The translations under genes and the position numbers were made by a program. From contig NC_053047.1 of assembly GCF_003473485.1 (NCBI RefSeq), forward strand, positions 6,339,001 through 6,403,000: a stretch of DNA of 64,000 nt, given 5' to 3'. Shown in pieces: positions 35,880 to 47,500 of the stretch. Under the pieces are notes generated by a model. That model had not been told where the DNA came from. It saw only the letters and a list, made by a program, of their open reading frames with translations, and searched no databases. Source of the stretch: Medicago truncatula (taxonomy: Eukaryota; Streptophyta; Magnoliopsida; Fabales; Fabaceae). The first letter of the stretch is position 1, and every line of letters starts with the position of its first letter.

Positions 35880-36240
35880 TTATCAGTGTTGTCTAGTCCC
35901 GACTGTTTGCTTTAATATTTGTCAGTGTTGTCTAGTCCGTAGTGTTTGCTTTAATAATTATCAGAGTGTTGTCTAGTTCTCACTGTTTGCTTTAATAATT
36001 ATCAGAGTGTTGTCTAGTCCCCGTGACTTATTTGCTTTAATAATTATGTCCACTGTGTGCCCATTATTTCACCTACTATAACTTATTTCAAATCCGTCAG
36101 TGTCCACCACACAATGTACTTATATATAGGGACTCATATCTACTTTCAATTTCACAAGTCTCATTAAAATCTACTTCCAATTTCACAAATCTCATTCATA
36201 TCTACTTTCAATTTCACAAATCTCATTCATATCTTCTTCC
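35880..36240 (+). repeat. Two tandem repeat arrays between Harbinger ORF1 and ORF2
   Basis: Array 1 (about 35880-36050): four imperfect units of roughly 40-55 bases built on CAGTGTTGTCTAGTCC, CTGTTTGCTTTAATAATTAT. Array 2 (about 36148-36240): three units of ~33 bases built on TTTCACAAATCTCATTCATA and TCTACTTTCAA. They sit where the transposase promoter and 5' UTR should be. Confidence 0.8.
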
Positions 36241-36253
36241 AAAAAACCTATCA

Positions 36254-37533
36254 ATGGATCCTTTTGATTTGGAAGCCTACTTCCAAAAACGTGATGCTGA
36301 AGACACGTATATGGTCAACCGATTTATTCAGCGTCGAAAACAAATAGAGGAAGGTAGTGGATCTCGTAGTAGAAAATATTTCAATAGAGATCATGCAGCT
36401 GCAAACCAAAGACTAATTGATGACTACTTTGCCGATGCACCTACATACGACGATGCAATGTTTCGTCGTCGGTATCGGATGCAAAAACATGTTTTCCTTC
36501 GAATCGTTGGAGATCTTTCAAGTAGTGATAACTACTTCACCCAACGAATTGATGCTGCCAATAAAGAAGGTATATCACCGTTAGCAAAATGTACCACAGC
36601 AATGCGAATGTTAGCATATGGTGTGGCAGCATATGCGGTCGATGAATACATCAAAATAGGAAGTAGTACAACATTGGAATGCTTACTTAGATTCTGCAAA
36701 GGAATCATACGACTCTATGAGGAAGTGTATTTGAGAGCACCAACCCAAGATGACCTGCAAAGAATATTGCATGTTAGTGAAATGCGGGGGTTCCCAGGGA
36801 TGATCGGCAGTATTGACTGCATGCACTGGGAGTGGAAAAATTGTCCTAAAGCATGGGAAGGTCAATTTACCAGGGGGGATAAGGGAACCACCACAGTTAT
36901 TCTAGAAGCAGTTGCATCTCATGATCTATGGATCTGGCATGCCTTTTTTGGATGTCCGGGAACGTTGAACGATATAAACGTTCTAGACCGGTCACCAGTG
37001 TTTGATGATGTGGAACAGGGAAAGGCTCCGAGGGTGAATTACTTTATGAATCAACGTCCTTATAATATGACATACTATCTAGCTGATGGTATCTACCCTT
37101 CGTATCCAACTTTCGTCAAATCAATTAGACTTCCTCAAAGTGAACCCGATAAGTTATTTGCAAAACATCAAGAGGGATGTCGGAAAGACATCGAACGTGC
37201 TTTTGGAGTGCTTCAAGCTTGATTCAAAATATCCGTGAACCAGCTCGCTTGTGGGACATATGCGATTTGGGTATCATCATGAGGTCATGCATCATATTAC
37301 ATAATATGATTGTTGAGGATGAACGAGATACATATGCTCAACGTTGGACTGATTTTGAGCAACCTGGGGGAAGTGGATCAAGTACATCGCAACCATACTC
37401 GACCGAGGTGTTACCAGCTTTTGCAAATCATGTGCGTGGTAGATCCGAGTTGCGTGATCCAGATGTTCATCACGAATTGCAAGCAGATCTAGTGAAACAC
37501 ATATGGACAAAGTTTGGAATGTATCGTGATTGA
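36254..37533 (+). pseudogene. Harbinger transposase (DDE_4), stop plus frameshift near the C-terminus
   Basis: The first 322 codons are open to TGA at 37220-37222. The catalytic triad of the family is present: D188 in GSIDCMHWEWKNCP, D240 in GTLNDINVLDRSPVF, E314 in CRKDIERAFGVLQ. A helix-turn-helix-like N-terminal region and RMLAYGVAAYAVDEYIKIG precede it. Past the stop the family sequence continues one frame over, (IREPARLWDICDLGIIMRSC, ILHNMIVEDERDTYAQRW), to TGA at 37531-37533, so one base has been lost between about 37223 and 37236. The stop replaces an Arg codon (CGA to TGA would do), a typical methyl-C transition. The DDE core is otherwise intact. Confidence 0.9.
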
Positions 37534-37937
37534 AGATGATTTGTATCGTACTAAATAAATTACTTGTGTGTTTTATGCTTAGTTTGTTGTATTGCATTTT
37601 AAGTTATTTGTGTGCCGCGTGCTTAGTTTGTTGTACTTGAATTTGAAATTAAGAAAATAAAAATAAATTATTTTACAAATTTTTTTCTTCCAAAAATACT
37701 AAAAAATAAATAGTTAATTGTATTATTTTAATTTAATTATAATCGATAATTTTATGTAATTATAAAAACAAAAATTAAATAAGAATAAAAAATAAAAAGT
37801 GGTGGGGTAGAGTGTTGAATGAAAAACCATTGGAGAGGGTAAAAGTTGAATGTGTGTTGAATAAGAGAGAGAAAATGATGTGGAGTGTTGGGAATTGAAA
37901 AAGTGGTGTTGAATGGTGAAAACCATTGGGGATGGTC

Positions 37938-38923
37938 TTAGCAAATATGAGAGAGAGAGAAAGATCTCATCTAATCTTGCAATGCACAACCTTATTACTC
38001 CCCGATATGGAAAACTCTTTCAGTGTTTTGGAACGATTTTCACCGTGATGTGGTGAAGAAAACCGGTAATGGTAGACATATCGATTTTTGGTTTGATAAA
38101 TGAGTTTCACATAATAGTGAGTTTATTTCTTCATGGAGAGATTAAATTAAAGCAACTATCTTTATGAGATATGTCTTGAACTAAAATAGAGATTGAGATG
38201 TAAACTTTCATAGTGATAACCCACCGAATAACGGGAAAAAGTTAAATTACATGCAAATACTTATGAAATAAAGTATTCATATTTTTTTATCCTCCAAAAA
38301 AATCATTTTTTTTATTTTAAATATTCTTATAAAAATGAGAATATGAAAAAAAAATCTAAAATCTATTTCAAATGAGAAATTGTTTTTAGAAGCTTCTCTT
38401 AAAAATCATTTTCTTTAACTAATTTAAAAAATCAAACTCAAAATTATTAAATATCAAAGATTAACTTGTTATAATCCATAAGAATAAGATTTAAATTGAG
38501 AGAATTGCTCTTCTCTCATCTGTTTTTGTTTATTTCCGCTTTATGTGAAATTAATGTATCCTAAAAAATGCACCTACAAAAATTAACTCATACTAAAAAT
38601 ACACCTTTGTGAGTTAACTTATGCTCGACTATTTTAATGGGATGAGAAAAAGAGGAGAAAAGCAATTATCTTAAATTGATAGTGACACCAACCAAGTTAC
38701 CAACTAGCACTCATTTCAATTTTCATAACCCCAAAGTCACCTGACCGAATTTGAAAACCACAGTCCGGTCACGTGCCACCCTAATTTAAACCCGTAAAAA
38801 AAAACCAAAACCCAAAAAAAACCCCAAACATTTCATTTTCAAGTTCAGTTCTTCACTTTCTTCTCCCTCTTCCTCTCATTTCTCTCTCAAAATTCGAAAA
38901 CGCGACAAAAAAATCAAATCACC
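37938..38923. other. Spacer and CDC27 promoter / 5' UTR
   Basis: The TTA at 37938-37940 is the right target duplication of the Harbinger element. Nothing coding follows. CACGTG (G-box) is at 38770-38775, and the CT-rich stretch 38840-38890 (CTTTCTTCTCCCTCTTCC) looks like the CDC27 5' UTR. Confidence 0.5.
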
Positions 38924-41555
38924 ATGGAATCGATTCTCATAAACTGCGTTCAGAATAATCTTCACCATTTCATGCACTCCAACGCTATCTTCATCTCTCA
39001 ACTTCTCTGCGCTCAGTTCCCTTCCGAGGTTCTTCTTCTTCACTCTTTACTTCACTACTTTTTTTTCTCTATTTTTTCATTTTTTTTTGTTCATTTCCAA
39101 AACCTAATTGAAAAACAAGTTCGATTGCGTAACTTTACGAGCTTAATTTACTTCGATTTTTTATTTTATTTTTTATTTTGATTTTTAGTTTGATAGTTTG
39201 TTATGTTACTGTGAATCGAGATTCAGTGATTTTGTGTCAGGTTTAATTGATTTGTGGATGTTTCGAGATGGAGTGTTTGTAGGTTTGGATTGATTTGGAT
39301 TCGGTTTTGTTTTAGTCTCTGAAGCACACACTTTTGATTGAAGGCGTGTCTGACACTGACATATGTGAATATGTTTAATTATGACATTTTCTTAAATTAG
39401 CACCATTGTCGACGTGTAAGTGTAGTGTCCATGAATGTGTTTGTTGAGTTAGTTAATGAGAAACCGTTTGGTTTAATTGATTTGTGGAAGTTTCTAGGAT
39501 CAAGTGTTGTGTTGGTAGCTTTGAATTGATTTGGAATCACTTTTGTTTTTGGCTAATTTGGGATTTGAATTTTGCTTTAGGTTTATGTATGTTTGTGTGT
39601 AAAGTAGTGTTGTTAAATTAGTGTTATGGTGTAGCACAATTTGAACAAATAGTGGTTGTAGTGGCCCTGTAAATTTATTTAACAAGACTTCCTTAAAGAT
39701 AGCTTATAAATAGCGTATGTTTGTATGAGAAGAAGTGTTGTTGAATAGCGTTTTAGTGTAGCAGAATTTGGACAAATCGCTATAATTCCTTGATACGTTA
39801 TTTAGTATAAAATGTTGTCAAATATCGGTTGTACTATAAAATGTTGCACTATAGCGCTTTAGTGTAGTGGAATTTGAACAAACTACTATTTTTTCACTAT
39901 ACCCGATAGCCAACATTGATGTAAAGCTATGTGGCACCAACACTTCTAATCGATGACGTGTCATGTTTAGTGCTTCATAGTCATAGATGTAAAGTTATGA
40001 TGATGAAAACGGTATATGATGATTTTCCCCCTCTTTTGGTATTTGAAGTTTATTGTGGAGTAAAACTTAAACGGGTTCCTTTGTGTTTGAAGGCTGTTTG
40101 CTGCTTCTTGGTACTTGTTATACCTGTTTCTAAAAGTTTTGGTATGATTTTAAATGGTTGTTTGGCAGTACATGAATCTGTTTTATTGTAGATATTTTAG
40201 GTTAAGGATTGGACGGTGTTTTGTGCTACTTTTCTTGAAAAGAATATTGTTGCCTGAGGACTTAACGTAAACCAACATTAATATGTTGGATTTATTAGCG
40301 ATAAATGTGAATCAAACATTTAAATTGAAAATCAGAATTGGAAAATGTCCGTATCAAGTGGAATCATGATCCTTGTTGTCTTATACTCACAGATTTGCTG
40401 CTGTCAGCAATTTGGAACAGTTGAATTGTATTAAGATCAGACGACATACACTCAAAGATCTTGTTTTAATCCGATTCACTGCCGTTTGAATGCGAGTCAT
40501 TCTGAATTGTTGACTGCAGTGAACACTTGATTATATGATTGCAGTAGTATAGAGAATTTTGGACCATATCAAGTGTGAGCTGCACTTTCAAAATGTGTAA
40601 TATTAATTGTAATTTTTAATTATAATTATAATAATTATTAATATTATTAGGGAAATGCTAACTTGTGCCCTTAAGGCATAAGTTCAAAAGCTAAAGATAG
40701 AAGTTTTGTATTTAATGTTGTAAAAGTTTAATAATTTATATTTTCAATTCAAATTTTATTTATTATTTCCTTTTTTAGTTTCTTAAGTTGTGCCCTTAGG
40801 GCACAAGTGGGCACAAATTAGCATGACCCATATTATTATACATGTTGACCTACTCTTTTTAAATTCATAGGTTTCCTTCTTTTTCGTTGTTCCTGAGGAA
40901 CATGTATTTCAATGTGCTTAACAAAGAATTTTGTATCCTTGTATTGTTTTTCAATTATTAGTTAGTTGTAGTTTGTGGAATTTGTTTTTGCCCTTTATTT
41001 AGCCATATATAAAGTCGTTAATACTTTGTGAAGGACATTTCTTTTGCACATTCTAAGTTAGTGTTTGGTTTTGTTTTGTGCAGACAAATTTGCAATTATT
41101 AGCTGCCTGTTACTTGCAGAATAATCAAGCTTATTCTGCATACCATATTTTAAAGGGTAAGTTTATTTCTCTATCATTTCTGGAGTTAAGTTCATGTTAA
41201 TAATATTAGTGATTACTTTTTGAAATCTCGGTATCTGGCCCAAGGACTGACTAATCTGAGGGGTCCAAATCCCACTGTCCACTTGTGGGGGTCCCATTTA
41301 AAGCCAAAGCAAAGCTCTTTATGGACTAGCCCACTGAAATTGGCACCCGAGGGATTGAACCTGAGACCTTGAGAGGAGCACACTCCAAGGTCCCAAGCCA
41401 ACACCCACTCTCACAAAATTGATTTTGGTGCTATTTCTGCCACCGTTTACATGTCTGCCTCTGACCATGTGAAAGCAACCACACAATGGCCTCTGAATAG
41501 CATTTTGCCACAAAATTGCCCTGTCAATGTCATGCTGCCTCGAGACAACATTGGT

Positions 41556-41586
<31 letters not shown>

Positions 41587-44500
41587 TATATATATTTTTT
41601 TCCTTTCAATATAACTATTTCTTTTCTGCTTCTTTAATTAGCTTTTAAAAGAATGATTTATTTCCTTTGTTTGCTATTGTCTTTTAAGTACTTATTATTT
41701 TTCATAATTTTTATCTTTATTGCTTGTAGGAACAAAAATGCCTCAATCTCGATACTTGTTTGCAATATCATGTTTTCATATGAATCTTCTTGGCGAAGCT
41801 GAAGCAGCATTGTGCCCTGCTAATGAGCCGGGTGCAGAGGTATAAACTTATAGCTCAATTTAGAATGTACTCCAAATTGATGATTTTTGACCCTATTATT
41901 AATTAAAATTTTTAAAGAAATATGTAGATGACAATATTGTTTGCCAAACAATTTTGATTTTTTTTATCTCTCTTTTAATGTTTTATTTTCTAGTTCAGTT
42001 TTGCTATTTATCACATGACATCGGACATGCTGATAGAACACCAACTGAAATTGGTGTTTAGTTAGTGTTTAGCAAAATTAAACACTTTTTTACTCAAACT
42101 ACAGCAAGGATGCTGTTGCAGAGTTGCGAAGCTCCTGCAGAGAATGAAGTATGTTCAAACTTACCAAATGCACACCATAATTGTCTCCCAACCCCATACT
42201 TTACATCATATATATGGGATACATCACGTTTATTTACTAACTTCTACTAATTGTCACATATAATTAGATACATAATTGGTAGATAATTCTCCTACATAAT
42301 TAAATACACACGAGCTACATAACTTTCCCACATAATTAAATACATAACTGTCCTACATGAGTTGACTGCCAAATTAAATACACATGAGCTACATAACTAC
42401 CCCGCTTAATTAAATACATAACTAACATTGACACAGACTACCATATGACACAGTTCTACATCATATGCCCTCTTATGGAGTATATCTTTACCTTCCAAGT
42501 AGGTGAGTTAGTGGACTTTCCGGTCCCATCACATGCCAATGTGTTTAGTTGTTTTTTGTTATAATTTTTTGGTGCATTTTGTGGGAGATGATGATGATGA
42601 CTTGATTTTGTTGATATTTTTTTTTACTATGTAGGTTCCAAATGGTGCACCTGGTCATTATCTATTGGGACAGGTTTACAGGTTTCAGCCTTCCCATTGT
42701 CCTGCTTGAAATCCCTTTGAATTTACTTTGTTAATTTAGTGATATAATTTGGCTAAATCACATCATACATGTATACAAATACAGTATTCAGTATTGTGCT
42801 TTATACAATGTGAAGATTTGTTCTTTTGTGTTCTTGGAACTGATTTTCTTTAAATCATCTTCAAATATTTTTCTTTATACTTTACCTCTTGCCATTTTCA
42901 TATGATTTCACCCTTCTACCTTCTCTTTAATTACTATTCTGCTTTTCCAGGTACACTGACAGAAAGAAAAGGGCCATAGATCATTTTAAGCAGGCACTAT
43001 CAAAGGATCCTCTAATGTGGGCTGCATACGAGGAGTTGTGTATATTAGGTTTGTGAGATGAACTCACTTGATTCCAAAATCTCATTCCACATACCTGATT
43101 AACCGATTGGGGATTTTTTTGTTTCGGGGGCTGCTTAGAGTTCTGTATTTTCATTTCGGACAAGTACACAGGGTTATTTTTAGCTTTGACCAGTTAATAA
43201 AGCTGCTTAAAAAACCCACTTGGGTGCTGGGTGGTATTGACTTGGGACCTGGGACTGTGCTCCTCCTTAAGGTCTCAGGTTCGATTCTCTCCGGTGCTAA
43301 TTTGGGTGGGCTAATTTAGCTTCTTAAAAAATAAAATAAAAATAAAGCTGCTTAAAACAAAGCAAACATATTTAACTTTGTAGGATGTATTAGCATAATG
43401 CACAAATGTTTTAAACTTTTTCTTTCGGTGATTAAGTATCAGTCATGATGAGTTTATTGTGGTTTGTCCATAACTGGCAGTAGATGGAAAAAAAACAAAA
43501 CAAAACAGAACCACTGAAGTGGCTACGGTTCCACTAATATTGAAATTGATAATAGGCAAAATTACACATGCGGTCCTTTAAGTTTAACCTTTATTTTGGA
43601 TTGATCTTTAAGTTTTATTTTTCCCGAATTGGTCCTTTATGATACATTTTGTTTGCAATGTTAGCCTTTATGTTATCTTCTTGTTGCATTGTAGTCCTTC
43701 ATGTTATATTTTGTGATTGTTGCACAATTAGAGATTAACAACATTCAGGTGTCCATTCATAACACCTCAATCTAGAGACAAATGATTCATTGTTTTAGGT
43801 TTGTAAATTTTAACGATTCCTGCTGAAAGAAGACATTTTTGCGAACAATGAGATACTTTGGTTTTTAAGTTTTTAGATTTGAGAATTTAGATTTAAATAA
43901 GTGACAGGAGAAAGGATATACACATATATGACATGTCTATATAAGTTTTCTTGATATTAAAATGTCACACATGTTTTATTTCGACGAAACTTGTTAAAAA
44001 CGCTAGCATTAAAAGTATAATGTAACATAAAGGATCAATTCAGGAACATAAAAACTTAAAGGACCAATCCGGGAAAAAGGTTGGACTTAAAGAACGGCAG
44101 TTGTAATTTTGCGTTGATAATGCTAAGCAAAAGTTTGCCATGAAAGTAGTTTGAAAGTATACTTGTTTTTAATTGCTTGTTTAATTTTTTAAAAGAAATC
44201 TAGTTATCTAGATAATATTTTTCACTTTCACATGTTATGTTGTTGTCATCATCATTATTATGACTGTACGGTTTCCTGTTAATTTAGGTGATGCTGAAGA
44301 AGCTACTACAGTTTTTGGTGAAGCAGCTTCTTTTTGCATGCAAAAGCAATATCTGAATTGCTCAACCTCTCCGAATTTGTCAGCTGAAGATTGTAATGTA
44401 GTTGCGACCAACAGTGTCTCTGAAGACGTGAGTCCAAGGAAACTAAGACTCATGCAAGGTCTTAAGGATATTGCTGCAAACCCTCACGGATCATCTATAA

Positions 44501-47500
44501 TTGGAGGAGCTGCTAGTCAACTTATCAGTAGTGGTTCATCTAACATGTCATTTTATAACACCCCGTCTCCAATGGCCACACAGGTAACTGTCTAGTTTTT
44601 TTATAGGCCTATTGATGTTTTCTATAACAATTTTGGAAAGCTAAACTATGCCAAGTTATAGTTTCCAAAAACTTGATATGATCAGTAGGACTCAAATACG
44701 TGTAAATGCGTCTTATTTTTCCTTAAATGAGAACACAGGTTCCTTGGTTAAGTAGATGTCTATTCGATGTTCAATTTTTTTTTTTTCTTCCATTAGAAAT
44801 GACATGTTATACTGTCCTCTTTTGCAGTTGTCATCTGTTGCTCCACCCCCTTTGTGTAGGAATGTAATGCCAAATGGCCCAAATCTGAGCACACTTAATT
44901 CTGACAATTCTCCTAAGTCGACAGTTAACTCTACTATTCAAGCTCCTATTCAAGCCCCTCGAAGGAAGTTTGTGGGTGAAGGAAAGTTACGAAAGGTTGG
45001 TTCAAATGTTCTGCCTCTATTTGTATTAACTAAATAAACGCATGAATATTATGTGGCATTTTCTATGTAATAGACATTGATTTGATCAAGTGGCTTAATC
45101 TGAAGTACACAATAGCAATATCGGATACATCTTTCTTGACAGTAGTATGATAGAACTGGTTGAATAAACAATTAATACACTGAATATACTTCTTTTCTGA
45201 GAGGTATAACTCTTGGAAATCAATTATAAGAGAGAATGCAATACTCTAGAATTAATGGAGAGAAGGATGAAGATAAATAAGAGTTCCCTACAAATTTGAG
45301 AGCCTAGTCTCTCCTAACCAACCAATTCCAAGATAATCAAGTGCCCCTCCTATTCCCTCACAATCTTTATCAGAAGCATTATATTGCATGCATTGTAAGA
45401 TGAGTTTATAAGTGTATTTTTCATACTGTAGTGTTACTCAGTTGACCATTTATTCTATTTAGCATTTTAAAGGATTGTTGGCATGATTGAGCTGATATGT
45501 ACTTTTGGTTCAACGCTTGATAGTTCCAGAGTACAGACTGTATGATGTTATATTCTCTCCTCTTTGTTCACAAAAACTAGTTAACCAAAAATATGATTTT
45601 ACCAAACTTTGCCCCCCCTCTAAATATGTATATATTTTTGTTTCAGATTTCGGGTAGGTTATTTTCTGATTCTCCTCGACGTAGTTCAAGACTCTCTAAT
45701 GAAGCAAGTGTAAGTTCAAATGCTAATGCAACAATGTTGTCTGGAAACGGAACTAGTAACTCTTATAAGGGAGGGTCAAAGCTTGGCCCTATGACATTTC
45801 GTACCATGACAGTTCGAAAGGGACAATCATGGGCCAATGAAAACATGGATGGAGGTGATAGTTACTATATCTCACTACTTATTACATCAGTTTAATTCCT
45901 GTATTTGCAAATGCCTTATTAAATAGTGTTGATGTAATGTTAATTAAGCCATTCATTCGCTTTAGCACGTTGTTTCCCAGCTGGTGAATTTAGAGTTCTT
46001 TTTATCATTTGTCTTCTATGCTATTATCTTTCTAAAGATATTATCACAAAGAAATCAACATCATTGATAATTGTGCTAAGTTGATATTGTTTGGTGATAC
46101 CAGATAGAATTTTGATTCTACGGCCAAGTGCCAACCTAATATGTTGAACTTTGATTAGATGAAATGTTTCTGTTTCCTTTCGCAATTGTGGGTTTGCAGA
46201 TATTCTATCTTAAGGTAATTATTGTCTTAAATTTCCTTTATTTCCAATGATGACTCCCATTTCTTTATTTTAGGGATTCATAATGATGCTGTGGATGTTA
46301 GTCGTTTAAATATTTCATCAACAACTTCTTGTTCATCTGCTGCCGTTGAAGCTAAAGCGTATGAACAAGATGCAACAACTCTTCAAGTTAGTGGGCAAGC
46401 AACAAGTGAGTCTAAAGTCATCACTGGTGCATCCGAAATATTGACCATTCTAAGAGTTCTTGGTGAAGGCTATAGGCTTGCCTGCTTGTATAGGTGCAAG
46501 GTATGATATAATTTTTTTTTGAGAAAATCCAGATATCGTTTATATTAACTATTATTGAGAGTTCCACATTATATTCATAAGAGATGGCCTGAAAAATATT
46601 CATAAATGGGAGGTATGAGGTATCCCATATGGTTTAGTTAATCCCAACCCAAATTCTTACAACTATTTATTAAATAAGTTAAATTAGGAAAAAGAATAAG
46701 GTTTTAGAAAATAAAAAGGACCATGAAAAAGGAAAAAAAAAATCAGGTTAGCACCTTGGTCCTCAATTATGTTTCTTAATATCTGTTTATGGTGGAGTAG
46801 GAAGCACTGGATACCTATCTGAAACTTCCACAGAGGCATTACAATACAGGATGGGTTCTTTCTCAGGTAATTTTAGTGGTTCAGCTCTCATTTGCTGGTC
46901 TTTCAGTGTGTTAGAATATATGGAAAATATATCTTCAACATATTGGATTGTCTATTAGAATTGGTTTGTTGTATATATTTATTTGGATTAGGAGTCTAAT
47001 ATATTGATAGAAATAAGGATTAATGTCACATCTTCTGGAAGCTATGAAGCACGGACACAGACACCGGACACGACACGGACACTCACACGCCGACACGGAT
47101 AATAATTTGAGAAAATGATATAATTTAGTGTAATCATAGGTGTCGTGTCGGTGTTCCGACACGGGACACTCCTAATCCGAGAAGTGTCCGTGCTTCATAG
47201 TCTGGAACTAATATGATATATCATTAACATTGGCATCAATACAGTTACTATTTTAAGTAAGGTTTAAATGTGTCATTGGTCCCTGCACTTTCATCAAATT
47301 TTGGCATTGGTCCCTGCACTTTTTTTTGTTTGGCATTGGTCCCTGCACTTTGTAAAAATATTGGTATTGGTCCCTCTGCTAACTTTCTGTTAAAAAAAAA
47401 AACACAAAACTAACGGAGTGCCACGTGGCCCAATCATTTCACGCCACGTGGCACCGATATCAATATTTTTACAAAGTGCAGGGACCAATACCAATTTTTT

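Larger units (their letters stand above)
34225..37937 (+). mobile_element. PIF/Harbinger DNA transposon, complete ends, damaged ORFs
   Basis: A 3,713-bp element flanked by TTA at 34222-34224 and 37938-37940, the 3-bp target duplication typical of the superfamily. Terminal inverted repeats are GACCATCTCCAATGG on the left and, read from the right, GACCATCCCCAATGG (14 of 15 identical), with more subterminal similarity (CCATTCAACACC on both sides). It carries the two expected genes in the same direction: a Myb/trihelix-type ORF1 (34724-35845) and a DDE transposase ORF2 (36254-37533). ORF1 has one premature stop; ORF2 has one stop and one frameshift. Tandem repeats fill the space between the ORFs. 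Inference: recent insertion, now unable to move by itself. Confidence 0.96.

Noticed and set aside
42105-42148. 44-base exon in CDC27 intron 3 using the earlier acceptor
   Set aside because: 44 bases would break the frame between exons 3 and 4; only the 27-base version is in frame, and even that is unproven.
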